From: Gryganskiella cystojenkinii
Lineage: Eukaryota; Mortierellomycota; Mortierellomycetes; Mortierellales; Mortierellaceae
Assembly (NCBI GenBank): GCA_015852425.1
Contig: JAAAIG010000569.1
Location: forward strand, 1-25,737
Direction: 5' to 3'
Length of the DNA: 25,737 nucleotides
Made by a program: the position numbers and the translations under genes. Each line of letters starts with the position of its first letter. The stretch's first letter is position 1. This document shows positions 1 to 10,207 of this stretch, one piece after another. The notes beneath the pieces were generated by a model. The model was given only the letters and a program-made list of their open reading frames with translations, was not told the origin of the DNA and did no database searches.

Positions 1-30
1 CCTCCTCCTCCTCCTCCTCCTCCTCCTCCT
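1..30. repeat. (CCT)10 trinucleotide microsatellite
   Basis: Ten perfect CCT units at the window edge. On the minus strand they are read as consecutive GGA Gly codons in the cytoplasmic tail of the Pro/Thr-rich membrane protein. The true length is unknown because the tract is cut by the window boundary. Confidence 0.95.
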
Positions 31-1699
31 TCGGACCGTGCAGGCGTGGCATTACCAGGGACGGGAGATGAAGATGGAGAGGTGCCACTCGCCGTGGGTG
101 CGTTCTCCTCTTGATCCAAAAGGTGTGGCACACCTGATCGCACCACCGGAGTGGTCGCTCGAGCAAGAACGGGAGAGGTTGGAGGCGAGGAGGAAGGAAT
201 TCCCTGGGGTTGTCTTGGCACGATCACCGCGTCATTTTCGAGAGCCGTAGGACGGTTATAGCGGGCATGCTCCAAGTGTCGCTGTGAGTTCAAGGCCATC
301 ATGGGAACCATGGAAGTAGCCACGAAGGATTGTTCCGACACAGGCCTGTCTCCGGCAGGGTTCAAATCATCCGCAAAGTCCACAGGTTGAGATCGGCCAC
401 CCACTAAAGACGCGTTCTCGTCGTCCTGACTCCATTGTGCAAATTGAGCTCCTGTCGCTCCAGAGTATTCAGAAGAAGATTGATAACTATATCTGTTTGC
501 GTGTCCTTCTCCTGCACCTCCAAAGAGACCTGACATGACCGGTGGAGTGTATCTCAAAGACGGCTGGGAAGTAATGGGTCGATTGACATCGTACAGATCC
601 CCGTCCATCCCTGACCCGCCTCTTGCAGAGGCTGATTCATGGTTAGTGGAGCTCATTGAGGGATCATCCATGGACAGGGCCAGGAAACTCAGGGGTCTCT
701 TTGAATCGAATCGACGGTGCTTTCGGAACCGGAAAAAGAAAAATACGCCGGCTCCTATCAACGCGCCCAGACCCAAGATCGTGCCAAGGACAATGGGGAG
801 AATAGGCGGTCCCGAGGATTTGTCAGTGTCGTTGGGGTTGGTGCCGTTAGTCGGGGTATTGGTGGGGGTAGCTGTGCTATTGGAGGGTTGACTACCGCCA
901 GGGTTGTTGGGTCCTGTGGGTTTTCCTGAGGGTGAGCGGGTATGACCTGGATTTACTGTGGGCGAGACATCAGGTGAGGGAGCATCGGTCGTGGACGTTT
1001 TTCGGGGCTGAGTGGTGGTCTCGGGAGGTGGGCGCTCTGTGGTTGTCACCGGTGGTTTGGTTGTAGGTGGTACCTCGGTTGTGGGAACGGCAGTGGTCAC
1101 TGGAGGTGGAGGGGTATCAGTAGTGGTGACAGGAGGTGGGTTCGTGGTCGGTGAGGCTTGGTGCTCTGTGGGTGGAGGAACAACTGGTGAGGTGACGTCG
1201 GAGGGACCAGAATCAACAGATGACTGCGCTGGCGGTAACGGAGCTCGCTTGATCAAAGCAAGGCTTCTTCCGTGTCTGACTGTCTATGAGGACAAAAACC
1301 AGGAAAAGAAGGGATATTAGCAAAAGCAGAAGAGTGTTCTACTGTTCTTGGACGTCCTTGAGTATTTGTGATTCAATTGCTGCTCGTTTGCACGCGACAA
1401 AGCGAAGCAACAGCAAGAAGTATGTCAAAAGAAAAGCAGGAGAGCAGGATAAAAAAAAAGATAGAGTCAGTGCACGAGAAAAAACATACCCTGCGTTTCA
1501 GCGTCTTTTGTTGTTGCTGTTGTATTTGTAGTTGTTGTTGTGATTGTTGCTGTTGGTGTTGCAGCTGTGTCTGAACGGAGTTCAAGGAGAGTGCGTCGCT
1601 TCTTAGTTGCAGAACAGGAACAGCCGAGGACAGAGCGATCGATAACAGGACCAGGGCCAGTACCGAGGCAGGTCTTGGGTAGGACGTCACCTTGACCAT
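1..1699 (-). CDS. Secreted Pro/Thr-rich single-pass membrane protein (partial, C-terminus off window)
   Basis: Two exons on the minus strand: 1699-1490 (70 codons, phase 0, donor GTATGT) and 1283 to the left edge, still open. Exon 1 starts with a signal peptide (hydrophobic ALVLLSIALSSA, likely cleavage near residue 26) followed by a Gln-rich stretch. Exon 2 encodes a long Pro/Thr/Ser-rich segment with repeated PPPVTTT-like units, suited to O-glycosylation. Then comes one membrane helix (PILPIVLGTILGLGALIGAG, about plus positions 800-735) and a basic stop-transfer (RFRKHRR). The cytoplasmic tail is Ser/Pro-rich and of low complexity. It reaches the edge in a run of Gly codons from the (CCT)10 repeat. 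The architecture resembles fungal wall-stress or mucin-like surface sensors, but no ligand-binding domain is visible and I do not assign a family. The stop codon lies outside the window. Confidence 0.75.
1502..1580 (-). repeat. CAA/CAG-rich coding tract (poly-Gln)
   Basis: On the minus strand this stretch of exon 1 encodes runs of Gln (QHQQQQSQQQLQIQQQQQ) just after the mature N-terminus of the Pro/Thr-rich membrane protein. It is an imperfect trinucleotide repeat likely to vary in length between strains. Confidence 0.8.
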
Positions 1700-1848
1700 G
1701 ATCGGATCAGATATCTTTTTTGTTTTCTTCCTCGGTGGTGCGGGTCAGGAAAAGAGGACGTAAAAACAGTGTCGAACGAGAATGTGAATTGTCCGAATGA
1801 ACGGGAGTAATGACAGAAATGGGAAAAGAGATGGAAATGGAAAAAGGA

Positions 1849-1866
1849 AGAGAGAGAGAGAGAGAG
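1849..1866. repeat. (AG)9 dinucleotide repeat
   Basis: Nine AG units inside a longer purine-rich stretch (about 1837-1873). It lies roughly 150 nt upstream of the ATG of the minus-strand membrane gene, so on that strand it is a CT tract in the promoter or 5' UTR. Confidence 0.85.
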
Positions 1867-2327
1867 AAAGAGATCATACAATAAAAAAAAAGCCCAACCC
1901 TATCAATGTGTGTGTACACGATTGTATGTTCGAATGCATATTTGTTTTGCCCCGGATCAAACTTAGCACAGCAGTAGCAGCAAAGCTGGCTACTGCACCC
2001 CAGCCATGCCCCACGCACCATGTTATTGGTGACCCTTTTCTTATCTGTTCCCCTCTTTTCTATTTTACTCACCCCGACCCTCGTTGACTTCTTGGAATAA
2101 GAGGAAAGGGTGATTGACCATGGGTCCATGGTCCAACAACTCTGTGGCTGCGTCCAGGTCTAAAATTAGCAAAAAAAAATTTGCCGCTTGTCCCCTTTTG
2201 GATCCCATCGTTGTCTTCTCTTTCCACACATCCACACAGAAAAGGTTCTCTTCCAGCTGGACAAACAAATCACCAACCTTTTTTTTCTTTATTCCAACTC
2301 AGGGTGAATTGCTCAATGTTTTTTGGG

Positions 2328-2337
2328 TTTATTTATT
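2328..2337 (-). terminator. Candidate poly(A) signal of the WBP11-like gene
   Basis: The plus strand reads TTTATTTATT, giving two overlapping AATAAA hexamers on the minus strand about 25-34 nt past the stop codon of the WBP11-like gene. A cleavage site cannot be placed from sequence alone. Confidence 0.4.
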
Positions 2338-2361
2338 TTCTTTTTTCTTTTTTCATTTTTG

Positions 2362-4627
2362 TCACAAAAGACCATCCCCTTCCAATCCCTCCAGGAAGGC
2401 ATCGTACTCGGCCTTTTTCTTAGCTTCCCGATCCACCGATACCTCTGGCGCACTGTTGACCACAATTCGACGAGGACCCGAAATCGCGCTTGGTACACTC
2501 GGGGCACTATTGATCTTGGGTAACAAAAGACCCAAGCCCGTCTCACGACGACTCTCCTGATCCGCTTCTCCTCGACTACTGTCATTACCCACGGACGAAG
2601 ACCGTGGAGCCACGTCGTCGTCGTCGTCGGCCACAATCGGTGCTGCATTGACAGGTCGTCCAATCTTGCCCTTTTGCGCAACACGCTTGCGCATAATAGA
2701 GGATGGGACAAGGTGGACTAACTCCTTCTGCAAGTTTCGGAGCTGTGGTTCCGCTGAGATACTTGTTGGTCCTGCTGAAACAACGGGCTTTACCGGTGCT
2801 GAGGGTACCGCCGAGGTTGTTGGCTTTGGCGGCAATGGATGAACGACTGGTGACGCCACTGCAGCCGCATCCTGGCCAGCATCCTCAAGTAGACGCTTCC
2901 TGTTGGCTTCCTTTTCGTCCGGTGGAAGGTGTCCTGTCATGGGATCACTTTGAGGGTCAGCTGTCCTTGGTGGTTTAACATATCGAGGCTGAGGTGGCGG
3001 GGCATTGCGACGTGGTGGTGGTGGTCTTGAATCTCTTCCTGGCGGGTAATCCTCGCGAGGGTGTGCTCCTCCGTGGTATGGTCGTGCCTGGTAACCTCCT
3101 TCTGAATAAACCCCAGGAGGAGGAGGTCCTCCATAGCCCCCGGGACCTCCAGGACCTCCAGGACCGCCATACCAGCCACCATGAGTAAGAGGAGGGGGAC
3201 CATATCCTGGTGGTCCATATCCAGGATATCCCATGGGAGGGGGTCCTTGTCTTCCTGGAGCGTAACCTTGTCCAAATTGTGGTGGTGGTTGAAATCCTGG
3301 GGGACCTAAAAATCGAAAATCGGAAAAAAATAATTCATTAACGGATCAGAACCCACAAACCTCTTGGTCGTGTCCATAAGTTTTTTTATAGCTGCCGTTC
3401 ATATTTGACGTACCATAATGGTTTATAGGTACACCTGGAGGTACATGCATTGCCGGATGCTGATTCATAGATGGTATTTGCTGATGCTGTTGTTGATGTG
3501 TGTCACCTTGTATCCGTGGTTCGATGACAGGTTCGGGTCTCGAGAGAGCAAGGTATTTTTGTTGATCTTCTTTTGAGGGTGCAGGTCCTTCTGGTAAAGC
3601 GGGCATAAAATCGTCGTCGTCCTCGTCTGTACTAGCGTTGGATGAATCTGTGTCCGAGTCCGAGTCCGAGTCTGAATCCGAGTCTGAATCACTAGAGCCT
3701 GATCCGTCTTCTGATCCTGCATTATTTTGTCCTTCTTCTGGTTGCTGAGGGAGCATAGCCATTCCTGGGGCGAGTTCCTCTACTGGCACAGGTGCTAGGG
3801 AAAGAAGGGATATTTTGACAATACAGGTGATCAGTTTTCCAGGCACTGAGTTTGAAGGACATTCGCTACTCCAAAGAACAGCTACGTAATTCAGACTTAC
3901 GATATTCAAGGTAAGGCTGTCCAGGAGGAGGAGCTCCATATGGGTTCAACACTGGATCATAGTAGATAGAGCGCGTTGGATCGCGTGCTGGTACTGCGAT
4001 CTCCACTGGCTTTTCTGGCTCGATTTTCTTTCTATAAAGGAAAAGAGAAGAAGAATGAAGGTAGTGTTAGAACAAAAGACGAATAAAAAAGAAAGGGCAA
4101 GGAGGAGTTTGTCGGACATATGTCATGGAAACGTCTCTCTCTCCTCTGGCTTACGTTCTGATCTTGATTCCGTGCGCCTTCTTGATATCGTTGATCTTTG
4201 TCATCTTTTCTCTGAGTTCTGCCAGTCTCTTGACGCCATCCTTGTCCAGTTTGCCTTGCTTTTCCAGTTCTTCATGCTGTGCCAGGTCAGCCTCGGTTGT
4301 TGTATCCTTGATCGCGCTTCCAAGCTCGCGCACTTTTTTGCGGTCTTGCTTGTTCTATTTGGCATAAGGAAATCGTCGTTGACAAGGTGGTGAGTAAGTT
4401 GTCCCTTCATTTTTAGTTTCAAGAAAACATCGTTTGCAAGGACGGCAAGGTCTACCTTCTTGATTTCTTTCTTATGCTGTTCCTTGCCTAATTTCGAATG
4501 AAGAAGAATACATGTAAATATGAATGTTATAGCATGCATGTTCCGTTGCATCCGAGTGGTCCCGGGTTTATAAACACATACGGTACTGGTCCGCAGGGTT
4601 CAGACTCCTGCCGCTCTTTCGTCCCAT
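2362..4627 (-). CDS. WBP11: WBP11-type pre-mRNA splicing factor
   Basis: Six exons: 4627-4582, 4487-4456, 4354-4155, 4031-3901, 3794-3414 and 3305-2362. They join without a frame break into 577 residues (human WBP11 is about 640). The N-terminus MGRKSGRSLNPADQYRKEQ, then KKEIKKNKQDRKKVRE, matches the Wbp11 N-terminal domain, including the NP-D-xRKE and basic-helix parts. A coiled coil (about 30-90), a SIYYDPVLNPYGAPPPG segment, a Ser-Asp acidic repeat, Pro/Gly-rich repeats that could bind WW domains, and the C-terminal VPSSIMRKR and EYDAFLEGLEGDGLL motifs follow in the family order. Known members are nuclear spliceosome-associated proteins. Exon 5's donor was set at G|GTACGT (3413) because only it restores phase with exon 6. 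Exon 2 has an unusual GTAGAC donor. The gene diverges from the neighbour starting at 5488. Confidence 0.87.
3646..3690 (-). repeat. WBP11: Hexanucleotide Ser-Asp coding repeat
   Basis: A tandem GAG/GAA-TCC/TCT hexamer array read on the minus strand as alternating Ser-Asp residues inside exon 5 of the WBP11-like gene. Acidic SD runs also occur in the middle of animal WBP11. The near-identical units make length changes by slippage likely. Confidence 0.8.
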
Positions 4628-5487
4628 GGTTGTTGTGTTGGATGTGTGGTTGGATGAACCAAGTGGAAAGGGAGGCTAACGTTTTTTTCCTGCATGCTTC
4701 AAAAGGAATCTGGTTTTGGTGGCTGATGCGTTATTTCAATCACGTGATTCTTCACTAAATGAAAAATCCCACGTTTCACAAAACGGGCTCTTTCAATCAC
4801 TCCACTTTCTCGATCGTCCTCAGAAGACTTGTCTTTTTTTTTTGCATCTGGTGAGGAGCTTTCTCGTAGTAGTACAGTAGCACTCGATGATCTGGAGAGA
4901 TGGACAAGAAATGATTTTGTTGAGATGCTGCACAAAGCGCCATCTTTTTCCTGAGCACACACCCCTCTTTTGTGACCTATTGATGTTCATGACCCTGTGA
5001 ACAGATGAAATCATCAAACAAATTTTGCTGTAATGTTCTTGTCCGATGCAGTGGCGGTTCGATACGGTGCAGGCACTCAGAAGATATCCATCTGGGGACT
5101 CCGCCAGACATACTTTCTTCCTTGATATCCAGTCTGCGTGCCGGTGGATCCAAACACCGAATGTTTCATGTCACTTCTGTGTTATTTCGTCCTCGGCTCA
5201 GATGAACAAAACCTAGGATATGTGGTCTGGACCTGTATGCGCTGTGAGTGTTCCTGAACCTGTCACATCAAAAACCTTATTTTTCATTTGTTTATCCTTC
5301 CCTGTTTCTCAAAGCTGCCTCGACTCAACCTTTCCTTCCTTTTTCCTCCTTCCCTTTTCGTCTTTCTTGTCTTTCCTGTTCGCTTCTTCAACCGTCTCTC
5401 CTCCTATCTTCCTCGTCAATCCCTCCTTAGTCTTCCCCACCTCTCCCGACTCTTTTTTATTTGGACGAAAGAGACACTGAATTGCTC
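4628..5487. other. Divergent intergenic region
   Basis: This 860-nt region lies between the start codons of the minus-strand WBP11-like gene and the plus-strand binding-protein-like gene, so it should hold both promoters. The right end (about 5300-5460) is strongly C/T-rich, as is common upstream of fungal genes. Open frames here, including an 87-codon minus-strand frame at 4699-4962, show no recognisable family or splice-supported structure. No tRNA was found. Confidence 0.6.
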
Positions 5488-7488
5488 ATGTTCCGTTCAA
5501 TCTCGACTGCACTCGGGGTCATGGCCCTGGCCATCATTGCTTCTGCTCAGAATTGTGGAGGCCTGTTGCAAGGTGAGCAGCAGATGGCAGTCTTCTTTGT
5601 GGAAGAAGCGAATTGGATTGCTGTTTTGCTAATCTTGACTCGTTCTTTCACGCTTTGCTGGGATCTGCTCCATGATTGACTTCGACTCGAAACTCATTCC
5701 TCTTTTTTTTTTTTGTTTATTTCATAGGCATCGATAGTCTTAAAGCCTTCAATGTCACATACAGAAACGACTTAAACTTAACCGTCGTGACAATGTATGT
5801 ACCAAACAACGAGAACGAAAATTATGTTCTCTATTGTGGCGAAACACAGCCAAATGATACCGATCTTGGGCGGGCGGGTCTCGCATCCGGGACCAAATCA
5901 TTTAAAGTCCCGGTGTCGAAGGTCCTTATCACTGGCAATTACACTTCGTCTTATGTAGAGGTATGGAAAGAGAACCTTGGACATCATCCGGCAACTGTTC
6001 TGGGAAATCTTGTTTTGTTCTTTTTTCTGTTTTCTTCTCTAACACTCTATACACATTGCTCTCCACGATCCTGAATGTGAAGTAGCTCCTTAGACAGGGA
6101 GGCTCGATCAAGTACCTTCAGGACCCAGGCAATATCATCTCGCCCTGTCTCCAGATGGGCTCAAGTCCTACCAATGGCTCGGTGCTAGCCCAGGACGATA
6201 CTCAGTATGGTACTCAATATCTTAATATCAGCGCAGCTTTCCGGGAAAATAGATTCCCTGGATCATATCCGAATCCGAATATCATGATTCCTGTGCAGAC
6301 TGAAGTTGAGCCCTTGCTGCGGGTGGAGTACATCAAAGCCATCTCCTTGTTCTATGGCATTGCTGCTGAAAAAGGAAATTACGTTTATGGCAATATCACG
6401 GCCAACTACGGAAGCATCAAGGCCGCCGTGTCCAATATCCCCCAGACTCACAAAAAACGAATCGGATGGATCGAATACGATTTCACTCTTAGTCGATGGA
6501 TCATTCACAACAACCTCTTCACGCGATCGATCATTCAGGATGCTGGTAAAACGAACAATGGACTATTTTTCTTCGTTGTTTGAAATAACGAAAGCAGGCC
6601 ACTTCTTTTAGCGATCACTCACCGCTTTTTTATTTATGTTTCCTTGTCTTCTAGGGGGTATTCCTTTCCCTTTGCCAGGAGCCAGTGTTGGGGATGTCTC
6701 TGTCCTTGAGGAGCCGGACTTGCAGACTCTGATCCTCAATGCCTGGATCGTCATCGACCAGACAGACTTCCGTGGAAAAGAAAATACCCTTAATATATGG
6801 AGAAACCTGACTGGCTTTCAGTCGATGGGAGATGCGACTGTGATGTCTCAAAAGCGAGTGTACTCTCTGAGCAACACTCGCAACAGTGATGGAATCAGCG
6901 GTAAGTTTTCTGAGCTTTGTTGAAAGAAAAAAAAACGAAAAACGGAGGGCGGTTGAATCCCCACCGTATGTTCATTCTGATTACTCTCATATTCAACTCG
7001 TCCCTTTTATGTTCTGATATCCAGATTTCTACTACAGATCTGCCGCCCGACCGGACCTTTTGCTGCAGGATCTCGTCCGTGCCCAGTATCCAGACACCTT
7101 CAAGTTCCCCTTCACTTTCATGGACCCCAATTTTTCTTTCGGCGAAGTCTCTGATAATGTCATGAAGAAGGAGCTTTGTGGCACGCAGGTTTATAACGAT
7201 GTTGACATCGGGCCTTACTCCAACCTCCCCAGCACCTTTACCGGCGATGGTACAGAATCGCCTCCTCTTGTAGGATCTGGTATTTACGGCGGATCAGGTA
7301 ATAATGGGTCCGGTAACGGAGGTTCGGGCTCGAAATCCAAGACGCCCGTTATTGTCGCGGTCGTGGTTGTGGCTGCAGTCCTTGGAGCTGGATTCGCATT
7401 TGCTTTCTTCAAGTGGGGCAAGCGTGCCAAGGAAGACCGCTTCATCGAACTGGAGGATGAGATGAACAATGACATTCCTTTAAACTAG
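5488..7488 (+). CDS. Membrane-tethered type III (Fe/B12-type) substrate-binding-protein homologue
   Basis: Five exons (5488-5572, 5728-5960, 6086-6545, 6655-6900, 7025-7488) give 495 residues. A signal peptide (VMALAIIASAQ) is followed by about 400 extracellular residues with many NxS/T sites. A Gly/Ser linker, one helix (about 449-472, VIVAVVVVAAVLGAGFAFAF) and a 23-residue acidic tail end the protein. The ectodomain shows, in order, the landmarks of cobalamin/ferric-siderophore binding proteins: FKVPVSKVLITG...YVELL..GSIKYL, EPLLRVEYIKAISLFYGI (compare bacterial PLGRAEWIKFFA), NYGSIKAAV, IIQDAGGIPFP, ILNAWIVIDQ, and DFYYRSAARPDLLLQDLVRAQYP (compare RPDLVLKDLIKIFHPE). This assignment rests on remembered family patterns, not a search. 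The ligand is unknown; iron chelate, haem or cobalamin are guesses. No permease or ATPase is nearby. The first in-frame ATG with a signal peptide was chosen. Confidence 0.7.
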
Positions 7489-7811
7489 AAAGGATTGATC
7501 TACTCTCTCCTTTTCCCAACGATTTTGTAGCATATATTTTTTCTCATATCATAATAACTTATTTCCAATATCTGCGCGGCTCAAGAAAGAAAGAAGGGCA
7601 TAGTTCTCTGAATGCGTTTTGTACGACAACGCAAGACGTTTGTGTGTGGTGGTGTCAAAAAGGGAGAATGGCGAGAGTTGAAAGCTCAGTCGGACCACAG
7701 GCGGCCAATGGCTTTTGCCAAATAGGGCTCAGCCCGTTCATCTGATCACCTTTATTCATTCTCAATTTCATTTCACACATTCATCTTTCCATTACTTGTA
7801 ACTTGTCTACC
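7489..7811. other. Intergenic promoter region
   Basis: This 323-nt gap separates the stop of the tethered binding-protein gene from the monooxygenase start. It contains an AT-rich 3' part after the first gene and a CCAAT motif at 7705-7709. No other gene-like structure is visible. Confidence 0.6.
7705..7709 (+). promoter_or_regulatory. CCAAT-box candidate upstream of the monooxygenase
   Basis: CCAAT sits in the symmetric context GGCCAATGGC, about 103 nt upstream of the ATG at 7812. CCAAT boxes bound by the HAP/NF-Y complex commonly lie at this distance in fungi. A 5-base match is weak evidence on its own. Confidence 0.35.
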
Positions 7812-10081
7812 ATGTCATCTACCAAGACCGCGCTCTCGAAAGAATCCTCTGACACGAACGACGCCACGGGTCCCAAGGTCCTTATTGCAGGTGCCGGTAT
7901 TGGAGGTCTGACACTGGCCATCTTACTAGAACGCGCTGGTATACAGTATGAAGTGTACGAGCGCGCCAAAACGATTAAACCTCTGGGTAAGGAAATATCA
8001 AATCGTGCTATGTCGGGCATATTTTGCATTACCATGCTCCAGTAGTAAAGACCAACCATGTTATCTTGTTTTGGATAATCAAACAGGGGCAGCCATGAGT
8101 CTGGGACCAAGCGTGATGCCAGTTCTTCAGCAACTTGGAGTTTACGAGGACCTGCTCAAGATCTCAAAGCCGATGATGAGCATGGACTTGTTTCAGGAAC
8201 GTTACTCTGAAGATTCCGCAAGATCGGTTGCAGCACCAATGTCAACGATCGATTTCAAAGTACAGTTAGAGCGGTAAGTATGTTATACAGATGGCCTATA
8301 AGCAAAACACAGAAAAGAACAAAACCCCTGCCAGGTTCTTTTTGTAGGGTACGCTGTTGACAGGCGTATTTTTCCTGCTGTTGATCCTCATGGAGCGAAA
8401 AGTAGCTAATCATGCATTGTTTTTCTGCTATAGGAGCGGCTATCCGCTCCTTATCTTCCCTCGTCCGAGACTCTTTGACGTTCTACTCGATCGTGTCCCC
8501 GCGCACAAAATCCACATGGGTAAAAAAGTCACTGAAGTGGTTCAGTCCGGGGACTCTCCTTTGGTCCAGATACGCTTTGCTGACGGAACGGCGGCCTCGG
8601 GAGACATTCTTGTTGGAGCGGATGGTGCTTATTCATCGGTTCGTCAATCGATATACTCCCAGGCGAATGCCAAGGATGCCTTGCCCAAGGAAGACCTGGA
8701 AGAGTTGACTCTGGGCTATGTGACCATGGTTGGAACCACGGACGCACTGGACCCGCTAGTCTTTCCTGAAATCTTGGACGAAAAGTGCCATCATCTTCGA
8801 ACCGTTGGTGAGAACAAGCCCTATACCGTAAGTAAGCGCGTATTTGTCCATAGTTTGTTTAAGCACAATAATAACATGCTTATTGAGACGACTCTCGCCA
8901 ACTTTGTTTTCTTATCTCAAGTGGAGTACTTTCTCTTGCCGTGATAGCCGAATCGCATGGTCGATCAATATGCATGTCAGTTCGCCTCAGGAAAAGTCTT
9001 TGGCTCGATCCGCAGAATGGAGCCCAGAATCGACTCAGGCCATAATCGATAATGTCCGAACTTTTCCTATTCCTGCTGGACAAAACGGATCTGCGGTCAA
9101 GATTTTGGCCTCCCTTCCAGAGGATGAGGTGACCGAGGATGGGGAGAGGGTCCGAACGTTGACCTTGAGTGATATTATCGACAAGACTCCCAAGGATGGG
9201 ATCAGCAAAGTGTTTTTGGATGAAAAGCTGTTTGAGACGTGGTTCCATGGACGAACTGTCTTGGTTGGCGATGGTAAGGTGTTGGTCTGTTTCGAGCGTT
9301 TTTGCGGATCAAAAATGGACAGATACTCTAGAGGTTTAACTTTCTCTAATACTCTGTTCGTGTTGAATCTACTTTGTCTATTTCGTTGGTCCGATCAGCT
9401 TGTCACAAGATAAGTAAATGGTGTCGAAATCAGACCCGAAGTCAAATCTTCGATGAGAACCTGTTCATAAAACTAATGGCCATTTTCCTCTCAACATTAC
9501 CTTGATACAGCTCCTGCCTGCCACTGGGCAAGGTAAGATCTTGTATTTTGTATTTAATAATGTTTTGTGCTCGTTGTTCCTGGTACTCACTATTTTCGAT
9601 TCTGCGCATTTTAGGCGCCGTCAACGCGCTTCAGGACGCAGTAGTGCTGGCTAATCGTCTCTATGATCTTGCAGGCGAATACTCTGACGACAAGGCCCCA
9701 ACCCAAAAGTCAATCACACTTGCCTTTCAAGAATACCGCGACGAGAGATACCCGCAGGCAAAGTTGCAATATCAAGGCAGCAAGGACGTGGCCAAGGTCC
9801 TCCAAGGACAGGTACAGTCACCTTCGCTGGTCTTTGTTGTGCTTATGACACATCGCGTCAAAGACACTAACCACATTACTATCGAATAGTCTTGGATCGA
9901 CATCCTGATTCGCAAGTTTACGCTGACATTCATGGCCAAGCGGTTCGAGAAGGCACAGAACACGAGAGGGCTGGACTATATGCCGCAGGCTACGTTCCTG
10001 CCCCCGATAAAGTACTGCGGTACGGGCGAGGTCCAGTCGCAGAGACCCTCGAAACGTGCACCTCTCGCTGTGCAAAATTAA
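7812..10081 (+). CDS. FAD-dependent monooxygenase (aromatic-ring hydroxylase type)
   Basis: Eight exons: 7812-7986, 8087-8273, 8434-8827, 8922-9273, 9399-9409, 9511-9532, 9615-9811 and 9890-10081, giving 509 residues. FAD-binding motifs are all present: GxGxxG at 27-32 (GAGIGG) with the ribose-binding Glu at about 50, the DG motif (VGADGAYSSVR) at about 181-191, and the GD motif (VGDACHKLLPATGQGA) from about 367. This is the PHBH/salicylate-hydroxylase-like FAD_binding_3 family. Members use NAD(P)H and O2 to hydroxylate small, often aromatic or polyketide substrates; the substrate here is not predictable. No targeting peptide is obvious. Exon 5 is only 11 nt, and the intron after it begins ATAAGT instead of GT; the strongly conserved GD motif requires this junction. 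The next gene starts 127 nt downstream in the same direction. Confidence 0.88.
9399..9409 (+). other. 11-nt microexon of the monooxygenase gene
   Basis: Between CAG (9396-9398) and ATAAGT (9410-9415) lie 11 nt that complete Ala and encode Cys-His-Lys of the GD-motif stretch VGDACHKLLPATGQGA. Exon 4 ends in phase 1 and exon 6 starts in phase 0, so skipping this microexon would shift the frame. Its inclusion is inferred from conservation of the motif. Confidence 0.75.
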
Positions 10082-10207
10082 AAAAAAAAAATAGTGGCGA
10101 TGACTCCCACGTGATTGACGTGCTGCGGATGCGCGCGAACTCTCACTTTTCAAATATTAAAGCATTCAGCTCTCTTGTTCACACATCCTTCCATTCCGTC
10201 TAACACA

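Larger units (their letters stand above)
1700..2361. other. Gene-free stretch between two minus-strand genes
   Basis: This 662-nt gap is the promoter side of the Pro/Thr-rich membrane gene and the 3' side of the WBP11-like gene. It contains an (AG)9 run at 1849-1866, pyrimidine-rich stretches, and overlapping minus-strand AATAAA motifs near 2328-2337. Short open frames on both strands are low-complexity and match nothing recognisable. No RNA gene was seen. Confidence 0.6.

Noticed and set aside
1012..1320. 102-codon plus-strand Gly/Val-rich frame
   Set aside because: It is the antisense shadow of the Pro/Thr-rich codons of the minus-strand membrane protein.
1707..2129. 140-codon minus-strand frame upstream of the Pro/Thr-rich membrane gene
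   Set aside because: Composition is driven by the AG/CT repeat and AT-rich DNA. It overlaps the expected promoter and has no family resemblance.
4699..4962. 87-codon minus-strand frame in the divergent intergenic region
   Set aside because: No recognisable family, low complexity, and it lies where both promoters are expected. There is no supporting splice or start context.
5055..5085. GGTTCGAT resembling a tRNA B box
   Set aside because: No matching A box, T-stem pairing or acceptor stem around it.
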